A stretch of 64,000 nt of DNA, from positions 682,001 through 746,000 of the forward strand of contig NZ_JQNF01000010.1 in the NCBI RefSeq assembly GCF_000745125.1, written 5' to 3'. This document shows, piece after piece, positions 12,476 through 22,718 of the stretch. The DNA is from Carnobacterium jeotgali MS3. GTDB lineage: Bacteria; Bacillota; Bacilli; Lactobacillales; Carnobacteriaceae. The notes beneath the pieces were generated by a model. That model was not told the DNA's origin. It saw only the letters and a list, made by a program, of their open reading frames with translations, and made no database searches. Each line of letters begins with the position of its first letter. Positions within the stretch are counted from its first letter, which is position 1. The position numbers and the translations under genes were made by a program.

Positions 12476-13861
12476 TTGGCACAAGAAGCTTTTCAAGACC
12501 GTTTACCGCCACAAAGTATTGAAGCTGAACAAGCTGTGTTAGGTTCCATATTTTTAGATCCTGAAACTGTTGTCGGTGCTTTAGAATTTATTGAGTCAAA
12601 AGATTTTTATCGTCGTGGTCATCAGGTGATTTTTCAATCAATGTTAGAACTGAATAATCATAATGAAGCAATTGATATCGTTACAGTAACCAATGCATTA
12701 GAATCTAAAAATCAGTTAGAAGATGTGGGCGGAATGGCTTACTTAGCTGAGCTAGCTGTTTCTGTTCCCACTGCTGCTAATATGGAGTATTACGCAAAAA
12801 TAGTAGAGCAAAAAGCTATTTTAAGAAACTTAATCCATACAGCTACGGATATCGTTACTAAAGGATATGAAGAAGGAGACGAGCTTGCAACGATTTTAGA
12901 CGAGGCTGAGCGTAGTATTCTAGAAGTATCTGAAAGACGCAACAGGAGCGGTTTTTTAGCTATTTCAGATGTGTTAAACAGTTCTATTGCACAAATCGAT
13001 CAACTTTATCAAAATAATGAAGAAATTACTGGTTTGCCAACTGGTTATCAAGCATTAGATAAAATGACTGCTGGTCTTCAAAAAGAAGAATTAATCATTC
13101 TAGCTGCTCGTCCGGCTGTAGGGAAAACCGCATTTGCTTTGAATATTGCTCAAAATATTGGAACAAAAACCGATGAGACAGTTGCTATTTTTAGTTTAGA
13201 AATGGGAGCTGAATCACTAGTCAATCGGATGCTTTGTGCAGAAGGAAGTATCGATGCTGGACATTTAAGAACGGGAACATTATCAGAAGAAGAATGGCAA
13301 AGCTTGATTGTAGCAATGGGTAGTTTATCAAAGGCCAATATTTATATTGATGATACTCCAGGGATCAGGATAGCTGAAATTCGTGCTAAATGTCGCCGAT
13401 TAAAACAAGAGAAAGGTAATCTGGGTTTAGTATTAATTGATTACCTACAGTTGATTGAAGGTACTGGGCGTGAAAGTAGACAACAAGAAGTCTCTGAGAT
13501 TTCTCGTCAGTTAAAAAAGCTTGCTAAAGAACTAAAAGTTCCAGTAATAGCATTATCTCAATTATCGCGTGGTGTGGAGCAGAGACAAGACAAACGTCCT
13601 GTGTTAAGTGACATTCGTGAATCTGGTTCGATTGAACAAGATGCTGATATAGTAGCCTTTTTGTATCGTGATGATTATTATGATCGTGAAGGTGGAGAAG
13701 ATGACGAAGACCATGAATCTGCAGGCGAAGATAATGTAATAGAAGTTATTATCGAAAAAAATAGAAGTGGTGCAAGGGGTACTGTAAAACTTTTATTTAT
13801 AAAAGAATACAATAAATTTTCTTCGTTAAGTTATTACCCAGATGAAATGGCTCAACGTTAA
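12476..13861 (+). CDS. dnaB: Replicative DNA helicase (DnaB family; DnaC in Bacillus)
   Basis: A 461-residue hexameric helicase that unwinds the fork. The N-terminal primase-interacting domain (PQSIEAEQAVLGSIFLDPE, residues about 12-30) leads to a RecA-like core with Walker A ARPAVGKTAFALN (about 207-219), SLEMGAESLVNRML, LVLIDYLQLIEG and the arginine region SDIRESGSIEQDADI. It starts with TTG at 12476 behind AAAGGAAGAG; the next ATG would remove conserved sequence. It stands alone between two terminators. Confidence 0.96.
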   Translation: MAQEAFQDRLPPQSIEAEQAVLGSIFLDPETVVGALEFIESKDFYRRGHQVIFQSMLELNNHNEAIDIVTVTNALESKNQLEDVGGMAYLAELAVSVPTAANMEYYAKIVEQKAILRNLIHTATDIVTKGYEEGDELATILDEAERSILEVSERRNRSGFLAISDVLNSSIAQIDQLYQNNEEITGLPTGYQALDKMTAGLQKEELIILAARPAVGKTAFALNIAQNIGTKTDETVAIFSLEMGAESLVNRMLCAEGSIDAGHLRTGTLSEEEWQSLIVAMGSLSKANIYIDDTPGIRIAEIRAKCRRLKQEKGNLGLVLIDYLQLIEGTGRESRQQEVSEISRQLKKLAKELKVPVIALSQLSRGVEQRQDKRPVLSDIRESGSIEQDADIVAFLYRDDYYDREGGEDDEDHESAGEDNVIEVIIEKNRSGARGTVKLLFIKEYNKFSSLSYYPDEMAQR

Positions 13862-13908
13862 AAAAAGGACTAATGCGATAATTGTTCGCATTTTGTCTTT
13901 TTTTTTTG
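13862..13908 (+). terminator. Terminator after dnaB
   Basis: An imperfect stem built from AAAGGACTAATGCGA and TCGCATTTTGTCTTT ends in nine T. Confidence 0.8.
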
Positions 13909-13978
13909 GTTAAATAAAAATAATGTTCGTTTTTTTCTAATATTTTAGTTAAAAAAGTAATGAATATTCGTTTATTTG

Positions 13979-14007
13979 TTGAAACAAGCAACAATTACTG
14001 ATAGAAT
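13979..14007 (+). promoter_or_regulatory. Promoter of purA
   Basis: TTGAAA at 13979-13984 and TAGAAT at 14002-14007 with a 17-bp spacer, 43 bp before the purA ATG. The short leader leaves no room for a purine riboswitch. Confidence 0.65.
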
Positions 14008-14040
14008 TAATAAGTATTTGGGTAAAAAAAAAATTAATGA

Positions 14041-15342
<1,302 letters not shown>

Positions 15343-15354
15343 TAAGTAAGTGAC

Positions 15355-15394
15355 TAGCTAAGCAAAAGTTTTCTTTTGCTTAGCTAATTTTTTT
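15355..15394 (+). terminator. Terminator after purA
   Basis: TAGCTAAGCAAAAG and CTTTTGCTTAGCTA form a perfect 14-bp stem with a TTTT loop and a T-rich tail. Confidence 0.94.
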
Positions 15395-15484
15395 ACTCGA
15401 TAAGGATACAAAAAGGTCTAATTTTATTTATTTTTTTACATAAAGGTATAAAAATGTGTTAAACTGTATTTTGTAAGAAATAAA

Positions 15485-15557
<73 letters not shown>

Positions 15558-15574
15558 TTGGGTGCCAAACCCAC

Positions 15575-15633
15575 GAGACGGATAAATGTTGGTGCGAAAG
15601 CATTTCGAAAACGTTTATTGCGTCTCTTTTTTT
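15575..15633 (+). terminator. Terminator after tRNA-Lys
   Basis: GAGACG at 15575 pairs with CGTCTC at 15621-15626, with inner pairing of ATAAATGTT and AACGTTTAT, followed by T7. A small TGGGT/ACCCA hairpin (15559-15573) precedes it. Nothing recognisable lies in 15634-15860. Confidence 0.82.
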
Positions 15634-15872
15634 GTGCTAAAAATATTTTTGAAATCAATTCATCAAAAAATAAATAGTATTATTATGGTCAGCTCATTAG
15701 TGAATGGCTTAAGTGTAAGTAATGGAAACGATTGTCATTATTTTCAGAGAATAAAAAAAAGAGGTTATTTACTAAGTACATCGTTATTCAACTGTTTGTT
15801 AAAAAAAGGAAAGAGCATTATACTGAATAAGAAGGATAAAATAGTTCGTTATTATTATAAGGAGTGACGTAA

Positions 15873-16688
15873 TTGATTGAGTTTATAAGTTCATTAAGTC
15901 CGTTAGTACAAACGCTAATTGCTACTTTATTTACTTGGGGAATGACAGCTTTAGGAGCTTCTTTAGTTTTCACCACTAAGAGTGTCAACCAAAAACTAAT
16001 GGATGGTATGCTAGGTTTTGCTGGGGGAGTAATGATTGCTGCAAGTTTTTGGTCGCTTTTATCACCAGCACTTTCAATGGCTGAAAGCGGTCCGTTACCA
16101 GCCTGGATGCCTGCTGCTATAGGTTTCATGTTAGGTGGGATATTTTTATGGAGTGCAGATAACGTTTTGCCCCATTTAAATCCTAATATGCCTCCAGCAG
16201 AAGCTGAAGGTGTGAACCCTCAAAAAAGAAAACGGAGTACGTTATTAGTTGTAGCAATTACGATGCATAATATACCTGAAGGTTTAGCAGTGGGAGTTGC
16301 TTTTGGATCCGTTGCAACGGGTAACCCAGAAGCTTCTATTGCAGGAGCGATTGCTTTAGCAATTGGTATGGGAATTCAAAATTTTCCAGAAGGAACTGCC
16401 GTTTCTATGCCTCTGAGACGTGATGGTATGTCTAGAGCGAAAAGTTTTTATTATGGACAACTATCAGGAGCTGTTGAACCAATTGCAGCCATAGTTGGGG
16501 TATTGGCTGTTACGGTAATGGAACCTTTGCTTCCATATGCTTTAAGTTTTGCTGCGGGAGCTATGATTTTTGTAGTTGCCGAAGAAGTTATACCTGGCTC
16601 CCAAGAAAATGGGAACAAAGACTTAGCATCTATGTGGTTAATGATCGGTTTTACGATCATGATGATCTTAGATGTAGCTCTTGGATAG
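15873..16688 (+). CDS. ZIP-family metal (zinc) transporter
   Basis: A 271-residue integral membrane protein with about eight helices, of the ZupT/GufA-like ZIP group that imports Zn2+ and related divalent metals. The metal-binding motifs are HNIPEGLAVGVAFG (helix IV, about residues 131-144) and QNFPEGTAVSMPL (helix V). A soluble loop follows NVLPHLNPNMPP. It starts with TTG at 15873, 8 nt after AAGGAGT. No Zur-like operator was identified upstream. It is a single-gene unit with a bidirectional terminator behind it. Confidence 0.9.
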   Translation: MIEFISSLSPLVQTLIATLFTWGMTALGASLVFTTKSVNQKLMDGMLGFAGGVMIAASFWSLLSPALSMAESGPLPAWMPAAIGFMLGGIFLWSADNVLPHLNPNMPPAEAEGVNPQKRKRSTLLVVAITMHNIPEGLAVGVAFGSVATGNPEASIAGAIALAIGMGIQNFPEGTAVSMPLRRDGMSRAKSFYYGQLSGAVEPIAAIVGVLAVTVMEPLLPYALSFAAGAMIFVVAEEVIPGSQENGNKDLASMWLMIGFTIMMILDVALG

Positions 16689-16709
16689 AAGAGAATCAAG
16701 TAGATATGC

Positions 16710-16747
16710 AAAAAGGGACTCAACAGTGAACTGTTGAGTCCCTTTTT
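16710..16747. terminator. Bidirectional terminator between the ZIP transporter and the DUF378 gene
   Basis: AAAAAGGGACTCAACAG and CTGTTGAGTCCCTTTTT form a perfect 17-bp stem with T5 on both strands, serving the two convergent genes. Confidence 0.94.
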
Positions 16748-16755
16748 AAGGTGAA

Positions 16756-16971
16756 TCAGTGTCTATCTCTGCGATTTGAATTTAATAAAGGGAAAAATTT
16801 CAAGGAATATAATGCACATAAACCAACGATGATATAAACAATTTTCGATAATAGAGAGGTTTGTCCACCAAAAAGTGTAGCAACAAGATCAAATTCAAAG
16901 AGTCCTACCAATAGCCAATTTAAGCCGCCTACAATTAGTAAAGCTAACGCAATACTATCCAGTGCTTTCAT
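16756..16971 (-). CDS. DUF378 family small membrane protein
   Basis: A 71-residue protein with two hydrophobic helices (about residues 4-26 and 41-62). It has the DUF378 motifs LLIVGGLNWLLVGLFEFDLVA and KIVYIIVGLCALYSL. The cellular role of the family is unknown. A strong site AAGGAGGTTATTT precedes the start on the minus strand. Confidence 0.88.
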   Translation of the reverse strand: MKALDSIALALLIVGGLNWLLVGLFEFDLVATLFGGQTSLLSKIVYIIVGLCALYSLKFFPLLNSNRRDRH

Positions 16972-17191
16972 CTAAATAACCTCCTTTATTTGATAGGATA
17001 ACTATACTTATTTCAGAACTAGTTGTCGATTAATGTATCTTATAAAATACTGTATCCTTTTTATTATTCATTTCGAGCAAAAGGTGGTAAAATTATTTAA
17101 ATTACATTGAATTTTCAGATTAAAAACAACGATAAAATAGTTTGTACAAAAAGAAAAAAGCGAATCAGATAGGCTAGAAAGGAAGAAGAAT

Positions 17192-18652
17192 ATGCTTAAA
17201 AATGGGGTAATGATGCAGTATTTCGAATGGTACACAGAAGCTGATGGAAATCATTGGAAACGGTTAAAAGAAGATGCGAAACATTTAAGTGAAATCGGTG
17301 TAACAAGTGTATGGATTCCACCCTGTTTTAAAGGTACCGGGAAAAATGATAATGGATACGGTATTTATGATTTGTATGATCTAGGAGAGTTCAATCAAAA
17401 AGGCACTGTGCGTACTAAATATGGGACAAAAGAGGAATTAATTGCAGCTATTGATGAGCTGCATAAATATGATATTCAAGTTTATGCAGATGTTGTTTTG
17501 AATCATAAAGCAGGCGCAGATGGTACTGAACGATTTAAAGCTATTGAAGTAGATCCAGATGATCGCAATCAAACCGTCAGTGAAGTCTATGAAATTGAAG
17601 GTTGGACAGAGTTTACGTTTCCTGGTAGAAAAGGGAAGTATTCTGATTTCCAATGGCATTGGTATCATTTTTCTGGAACAGATTACAACCAAGAAAATGA
17701 AAAAAAAGCTATTTATCGCATTGAAGGTCAAAATAAAGGCTGGGCAGCTGATGGAACAGTAGATGATGAATATGGCAATTACGACTACTTAATGTATGCT
17801 GATATCGATTATAGTCATCCTGAAGTCATTGAAGAAACAAAAAAATGGGCCAACTGGTTTGTCGAAGAAACAGGAGTAGATGGATTTAGGTTAGATGCCG
17901 TTAAACACATAAACGAAAATTTCATTTACGAGTTGCGTGAAAGTATTGAAGCTAATTTTGGGAAACAGTTCTTTATCGTTGGAGAATATTGGGATCAAAA
18001 CTATACGAACTTGAATAGTTATTTAGACAGTCAAGACTACAAATTGGATTTATTTGATGTTGGTTTACATCATCAATTGGAACAAGCTTCAAAAAAAGGT
18101 CAAGAATTTGATTTAACCCATTTATTTGACCAAACATTATTAAAAAACAATCCCATGCAAGCTGTGACGTTTGTAGATAATCATGATTCACAGCCAAACC
18201 AATCGCTCGAGTCATTTGTTGAACCTTGGTTTAAAGCGATAGCTTACGGAATCATCTTATTAAGACAAGAAGGCTATCCTGTTCTATTTTATGGTGATTA
18301 TTATGGCATTCAAGGTGATCATCCAATCGAGCCTCAACGTGAAGTAATCGATAAATTAATGTACCTTAAAAAGAATTTTGCTTATGGAGATCAAACCGAT
18401 TATCTTGATCATGGAAATTGTATTGGCTGGACTCGTTCAGGAAATGAAGAGTGTCCAAAAGGATGTGCCATAGTCATTTCAAATAGTGAAGCAGGATATA
18501 AAGATATGTTTGTAGGAAAAGAAAAAAAGGGTTTTGTTTATGAAGATTATCTAGGCAATTGTACAGAAACTGTCACTATTGATGAAGCAGGAAATGGTCA
18601 TTTTCTTGTTGAAGCTGGGTCTATATCTGTATGGGTGAATAAAGAAGAATAA
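17192..18652 (+). CDS. Cytoplasmic alpha-amylase (GH13)
   Basis: A 486-residue alpha-1,4-glucan hydrolase without signal peptide, so it most likely acts on internal glycogen or imported maltodextrins. GH13 regions are intact: DVVLNHKAG (region I), GFRLDAVKHI with the nucleophile Asp (region II), VGEYW with the acid/base Glu (region III) and FVDNHDSQ with the third Asp (region IV). Length and start (LKNGVMMQYFEWY) fit the GH13 subfamily 5 liquefying-type amylases. It is monocistronic and ends at a strong terminator. Confidence 0.93.
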   Translation: MLKNGVMMQYFEWYTEADGNHWKRLKEDAKHLSEIGVTSVWIPPCFKGTGKNDNGYGIYDLYDLGEFNQKGTVRTKYGTKEELIAAIDELHKYDIQVYADVVLNHKAGADGTERFKAIEVDPDDRNQTVSEVYEIEGWTEFTFPGRKGKYSDFQWHWYHFSGTDYNQENEKKAIYRIEGQNKGWAADGTVDDEYGNYDYLMYADIDYSHPEVIEETKKWANWFVEETGVDGFRLDAVKHINENFIYELRESIEANFGKQFFIVGEYWDQNYTNLNSYLDSQDYKLDLFDVGLHHQLEQASKKGQEFDLTHLFDQTLLKNNPMQAVTFVDNHDSQPNQSLESFVEPWFKAIAYGIILLRQEGYPVLFYGDYYGIQGDHPIEPQREVIDKLMYLKKNFAYGDQTDYLDHGNCIGWTRSGNEECPKGCAIVISNSEAGYKDMFVGKEKKGFVYEDYLGNCTETVTIDEAGNGHFLVEAGSISVWVNKEE

Positions 18653-18684
18653 TTAAATTAAAAGAAAAAGGTCGAATGGTTGCT

Positions 18685-18729
18685 AACTAATGAATAGACT
18701 GAAAAAGTCTATTCATTAGTTACTTTTTT
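18685..18729 (+). terminator. Terminator after the amylase gene
   Basis: AACTAATGAATAGACT and AGTCTATTCATTAGTT form a perfect 16-bp stem followed by ACTTTTTTT. Confidence 0.94.
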
Positions 18730-18808
18730 TGTACTCTTAATGTCTAATAACTTAAGAGAATTGATTAAATAGGTTGTATATAGTAAGCTTATAAGTAATT
18801 AAATGTTT

Positions 18809-18887
18809 TGCAGGGGGACACAAGTGTGTTGAGAAGGTTAAAACCTGACCCTTTGAACCTGTTAGTTAACACTGACGTAGGGAGCAC
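18809..18887 (+). promoter_or_regulatory. TPP riboswitch 1 (THI-box aptamer)
   Basis: The THI-box signature is present: a GGGGGACAC 5' arm, TTGAGA, ACCTGACCCTTTGAACCTG and the closing GACGTAGGGAGC. It binds thiamine pyrophosphate and is followed by its own terminator (18919-18950), implying transcription attenuation. Confidence 0.95.
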
Positions 18888-18918
18888 TATGTACATATGT
18901 ATTAAATGATACGTACTG

Positions 18919-18950
18919 AGCTCTCCATTTTTATGGGGAGCTTTTCTTTT
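18919..18950 (+). terminator. Expression-platform terminator of TPP riboswitch 1
   Basis: AGCTCTCC and GGGGAGCT stem followed by TTTCTTTT. It lies 30 nt after the first aptamer and before the second. Confidence 0.88.
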
Positions 18951-18965
18951 GTAAAACTTTTAATT

Positions 18966-19042
18966 GCGGGGGGACACTTGTGTTGAGAAGGTTAAAACCT
19001 GACCCTTTGAACCTGTTAGTTAATACTGACGTAGGGAGCGAT
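18966..19042 (+). promoter_or_regulatory. TPP riboswitch 2 (tandem copy)
   Basis: A second complete THI box, nearly base-for-base identical to the first from GTTGAGAAGG through GACGTAGGGAGC. Differences are confined to the P3-like arm (ACTTGTG versus ACAAGTGTG) and one base in the TTAAT/TTAAC segment. The close identity points to recent duplication or gene conversion. It controls the thiM-thiD-thiE operon together with copy 1. Confidence 0.95.
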
Positions 19043-19070
19043 TAGTGGTTTTCTTATACACTTTTTTTAG

Positions 19071-19099
19071 CCTCTACACTTTTTGTAGAGGTTTTTTTT
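19071..19099 (+). terminator. Expression-platform terminator of TPP riboswitch 2
   Basis: CCTCTACA and TGTAGAGG stem followed by T8, placed between the second aptamer and thiM. Confidence 0.92.
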
Positions 19100-19229
19100 G
19101 CTTACGTCCAATATAAAGGAGGTCTGAGAGTCGTATTTTTTGAAAAGAAAGGATAGATAGAACGCTAATAAGATTAAGAAGTCAGTTATTCAGATGGTAG
19201 ACAAAAAATGTGAGAAAGAGGAATGAAAA

Positions 19230-19973
19230 ATGTTATCACAAATAAAAAAGACGGCTCCTTTAGTGCACTGTATGACAAACTACGCGGTCGCTAATTTTAC
19301 GGCGAATGGTTTACTTGCAGTCGGTGCTTCACCTATTATGGCTGATGAAGTGAACGAGGTAACGGAAATAGTGTCGATTTCCCAAGCTTTGCTGATTAAT
19401 ATTGGCACTGTAAATGATCGTACGGCAGAATCTATGATGTTAGCTGGGGAAAAAGCCAATGAATTATCCATTCCTATAGTGTTGGATCCTGTAGGTGTTG
19501 GTTCTACAAGTTATCGGAGACAATTGGTTCAGCTACTTTTAAAGAATATTCAGTTTAACTTAATTCGATGTAATGCAGGAGAATTAGCAGCAATTGCAGG
19601 TGAGGTTTGGCAATCAAAAGGTGTAGACAGCGGCACGGGTGAAATAGATATTGCTTTAGTAGCCAAACGAATATCTTTGCAGTATAGATGCTTTGTTATT
19701 GTAACAGGTGAATCAGATTTTATAACAAATGGATATGAGGAACTGCACATTTCAGGAGGTAAAGAGCTAGCAACACATATTACAGGTACAGGATGTTTAT
19801 TAAGTGCTATTTGTGCAGCGTCTCTTGCTAGTGGAGGTACAAATCAACTGCAGAATTTAGTAACAACGCTAAAAGACTATAAACAAGCTGCTGAACAAAA
19901 CACAAAAAATGTAGGGGATTTTGCCTTGCAATTTATGAACAGATTACAAGAGTTAGCGGAGGTGGAGAAATGA
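19230..19973 (+). CDS. thiM: Hydroxyethylthiazole kinase
   Basis: A 247-residue kinase that phosphorylates the thiazole alcohol (THZ) for thiamine salvage. The N-terminus [30 protein letters not shown] is the family hallmark. [13 protein letters not shown] and the nucleotide-binding [10 protein letters not shown] with the catalytic Cys follow. thiD starts inside its last codon (ATGA overlap). Expression is expected only when both upstream TPP riboswitches read through. The set thiM, thiD, thiE without thiC or thiG suggests salvage only, as far as this window shows. Confidence 0.96.
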   Translation: MLSQIKKTAPLVHCMTNYAVANFTANGLLAVGASPIMADEVNEVTEIVSISQALLINIGTVNDRTAESMMLAGEKANELSIPIVLDPVGVGSTSYRRQLVQLLLKNIQFNLIRCNAGELAAIAGEVWQSKGVDSGTGEIDIALVAKRISLQYRCFVIVTGESDFITNGYEELHISGGKELATHITGTGCLLSAICAASLASGGTNQLQNLVTTLKDYKQAAEQNTKNVGDFALQFMNRLQELAEVEK

Positions 19974-20789
19974 TTGCATTAACAATTGCCGGATCAGATT
20001 CAGGTGGTGGTGCTGGAATTCAAGCAGATGTAAAAACATTTCAAGAACTTGGTGTATTTGGGACAACAGCTATTACAGCATTAACTGACCAAAATACACT
20101 AGGAGTCCACGGTATTTTTGAAGTACCGTCAAGTTTTGTACAAAAACAAGTACAAACTGTGCTGGATGATTTTTCTATAAAGGCCATTAAAACCGGCATG
20201 TTATTTTCAACTGAGATTATTGAAGTTGTAGCTAAAATCATCACAGGATCAACAAAACATTCCGTTGATTGTTGATCCTGTGATGATCGCAAAGGGCGGA
20301 ACAAGTCTTTTACAGGATGCAGCAGTAACAACGTTAATAGAAAAACTTTTTCCTTATACAACAATCTGCACACCAAATATTCCTGAAGTAGAACTGTTAA
20401 CAGGCAGACACATTAAAGATGTGAAAGATATTGAAGAAGCTGCACAAGAAATACTTGAAATGGGAGTTAAATGTGTCGTTATCAAAGGAGGACATTTAGA
20501 TGGTGAATACGCAATAGACCGAGTGTATTCCCGTATAGATTCTTTTTCACTAACGACCCCTCGTATCCAAACAAAAGATACACATGGAACAGGCTGTACA
20601 TTTTCAGCAGCGCTTACAGCGAATATAGCAAAAGGACTATCGATAAAGGAATCCATAATTGAGTCTAAAAAATTTATTCATTTAGCCATTTCTACTCCTC
20701 TTTATATTGGACATGGACATGGGCCAACAAATCACTTTGCTTATAATGGTCAGCAAGGAATTTGTGAGGTAGAGATCAGTGGACTATAA
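19970..20789 (+). pseudogene. thiD: HMP/HMP-P kinase ThiD, broken by a +1 frameshift
   Basis: The first frame (19970-20275) gives the ThiD N-terminus [20 protein letters not shown] and reaches [20 protein letters not shown], then runs into a stop. The rest continues one base later in another frame (from about 20250) with [17 protein letters not shown], then PNIPEVELLTGR and the catalytic HGTGCTFSAA, ending at 20789. Joined, it would be about 272 residues, the normal length. The extra base lies around 20240-20260, near CAACAAAACATT. Either a real mutation or a sequencing error is possible. If real, HMP phosphorylation would need another kinase. Confidence 0.9.
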
Positions 20790-21408
20790 TCTATTGCGTG
20801 TCTATTTTATAATGGGAACAATAAATTGTACAAAAGATCCTTTGAAAACACTTGAAGAAGCATTAGAAGCAGGTATTACATGTTTCCAATTACGTGAAAA
20901 AGGTGAAGGAGCATTAACCGGTATCGCTTATGAAGAATTTGCTCGTGCTTGCCAAAAAATGTGTCAAGCATACCAAGTGCCTTTTATCGTCAACGATGAT
21001 GTTGAATTAGCTCTCAAACTAGATGCTGATGGTATCCATATTGGACAAGAAGATCTAGCTCTTTCTAGATTTCGTAAACAAGCGAAAGGAAAAATAGTAG
21101 GCGTTTCGGTACACAATTCTAGAGAAATGGAACAGGCGATACTTAGTGGAGCAGATTATGTGGGAATTGGACCAATCTATAAAACGCAATCTAAAAAAGA
21201 TGCGAAACCTCCTGCTGGATTGCATTTTTTAAGTGCTACGCGAAAACAGTTTGAGAACTTTCCTATTGTTGGTATAGGAGGAATCACAGAAGAAAATACT
21301 AGTGACATTCTTTCTTCAGGAGCAAACGGTGTATCTGTTATTTCAGTTATCTGTCGCAGTAAAGATATTGGGCAAACGGTTAAGAATCTCCTCCTAGCGA
21401 AAAAATAA
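20779..21408 (+). CDS. thiE: Thiamine-phosphate synthase
   Basis: This 209-residue TIM-barrel enzyme couples HMP-PP and THZ-P to thiamine phosphate. Visible motifs are FQLREKGEG (about residues 33-41), FIVNDDVELALKLDADGIHIGQEDL, VGIGPIYKTQSKKDAKPP and FPIVGIGGITEEN. The GTG at 20779 overlaps the end of thiD, so translation is likely coupled to it. This is worth noting because the thiD frameshift would end ribosome transit early. Confidence 0.95.
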   Translation: MDYNLLRVYFIMGTINCTKDPLKTLEEALEAGITCFQLREKGEGALTGIAYEEFARACQKMCQAYQVPFIVNDDVELALKLDADGIHIGQEDLALSRFRKQAKGKIVGVSVHNSREMEQAILSGADYVGIGPIYKTQSKKDAKPPAGLHFLSATRKQFENFPIVGIGGITEENTSDILSSGANGVSVISVICRSKDIGQTVKNLLLAKK

Positions 21409-21465
21409 ATTAATTGTTAAAGGATTTTTTAACAATTCTCTATTAGTTGAAAAGCCATAAAAAGA

Positions 21466-21511
21466 AAAACACTCCTGCTAATGATGTACTCATTAGCGGG
21501 AGTGTTTTTTT
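21466..21511. terminator. Terminator after thiE (also serves the convergent YtxH gene)
   Basis: AAAACACTCCTGCTAATGA and TCATTAGCGGGAGTGTTTT arms, T7 on the plus strand and A-rich on the other side. Confidence 0.92.
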
Positions 21512-21515
21512 AGCT

Positions 21516-21899
21516 CTATAATTGTCCACGTCTATCTTCAACAGATAAGTCAGGAGCATTAGATAAGTCTTCAACTACAGATGTTGGTGGAACTTCCACA
21601 GCACCAGTAAATTCTGAATGATCAAGTGGTTCAGAGTGTAAATTTAAGTCTGTTTCAATATCTTCAATGGTAGCAGCTAATTCAGGATCAGTATAACTGA
21701 TTTCTTCTTCAACTTCTTTGTAACTTTGTTTTACTTCTTCAGCAAAACTATTCACCTGATCCATTGCTTGATCTTTTAAATCGTTTGCTTGTGCTTTGAT
21801 ATCTTGACGCAATTCTTTTCCAGATTTAGGAGCAAGTAATAAAGCAGTAACTGCAGCAGCAGCACCTACAAATAAAGTTCTAGTAAAACTATTAGCCAT
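21516..21899 (-). CDS. YtxH-domain small membrane-anchored protein
   Basis: A 127-residue protein with one N-terminal membrane segment (FVGAAAAVTALLLAP, about residues 10-24), the YtxH signature APKSGKELRQDIKAQA and then a helical, acidic region. YtxH-like proteins are associated with general or envelope stress in Bacillus relatives, but the function is not defined. It lies directly downstream of the DUF948 gene on the same strand, 27 bp away, a frequent pair. Confidence 0.85.
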   Translation of the reverse strand: MANSFTRTLFVGAAAAVTALLLAPKSGKELRQDIKAQANDLKDQAMDQVNSFAEEVKQSYKEVEEEISYTDPELAATIEDIETDLNLHSEPLDHSEFTGAVEVPPTSVVEDLSNAPDLSVEDRRGQL

Positions 21900-21926
21900 A
21901 ATAAAATTCCTCTTTTCTAAGTTAGT

Positions 21927-22382
21927 TTAGTTAAATGAAAAACGTTTTTTTGTTCTTTTTTTTCTGTTTTGATACATTTTTAGAGCAGTTTTTCCTACTT
22001 TTGATATTTGAGGAGGAGTCACCGTTGTTTTTTTGTTTGATCTTTTGAAAAAATTTGAAACAACGTTAGTGCTAGTTTGTTTTAAGTCGTTGACAGAGTC
22101 TCCAAATGTAGTAGTTGTTTGAGTAAAGTCAGAAATGTAAGTTTGTTTTACCGCTATATCCTTATTTATACCATCTACTTGAGCAGTTATATTATCTATC
22201 TTACTCGTTATAGCGTTTGCTTCTTTTGTAAAGTGAGTTATATGATCTTGAACGGTAGTTTGTGTTGAATTGATTTCTTTCACTACGGTTCCTATTTTCT
22301 TGCCAATGAGTATTCCGACGATAACTAAAGCAACCAAGGCTAAAACGACAATACCAAGTGCTACTATAAATTCGATTGACAT
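21927..22382 (-). CDS. DUF948 family membrane protein
   Basis: A 151-residue protein with an N-terminal membrane helix (about residues 5-28, IVALGIVVLALVALVIVGILIG). A long helical, coiled-coil-like region (about 30-110) follows, ending in a very basic tail (KMYQNRKKRTKKRF). This is the DUF948 pattern and it is paired with the YtxH gene. It probably forms an extended structure at the membrane; the role is unknown. The divergent gap 22383-22718 toward the PTS gene is AT-rich, about 336 bp, and shows only promoter-like sequence. Confidence 0.83.
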   Translation of the reverse strand: MSIEFIVALGIVVLALVALVIVGILIGKKIGTVVKEINSTQTTVQDHITHFTKEANAITSKIDNITAQVDGINKDIAVKQTYISDFTQTTTTFGDSVNDLKQTSTNVVSNFFKRSNKKTTVTPPQISKVGKTALKMYQNRKKRTKKRFSFN

Positions 22383-22718
22383 TTAGCTTTTACACTCCTT
22401 TCATTAGAATAAATTTTGAAGAAAAATAATTGGTTATAAAATCAGATGAGTCTCACTTATTTTGTCTATAAGTAATTCATACACCTTTATTTTCTATAGA
22501 ATACCATTAATAAAAGGAATATCCAAACAAAATGAAATCGCATTAATGCCAAAAATACACTAATAAATAAAAAAAGAAATCAACATAATCAACTAAACTT
22601 CTAGTTTTTTATAAAAGATGGTCAAAAGGAATAGAATCCGGTACAATTAGAGATAAAATAAAGAGTAGGTGACTCTTAATGTACAAGAATAAGAGTTTAA
22701 CATTGGAGGATTATTGGA

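Noticed and set aside
15586-15867. A 93-codon open frame between tRNA-Lys and the ZIP transporter
   Set aside because: It starts inside the tRNA terminator, has no ribosome site and gives a low-complexity sequence without recognisable domains.
20240-20260. Programmed ribosomal frameshifting in thiD
   Set aside because: There is no clear slippery heptamer with a downstream structure, and ThiD is not known to use frameshifting. Mutation or sequencing error is preferred.
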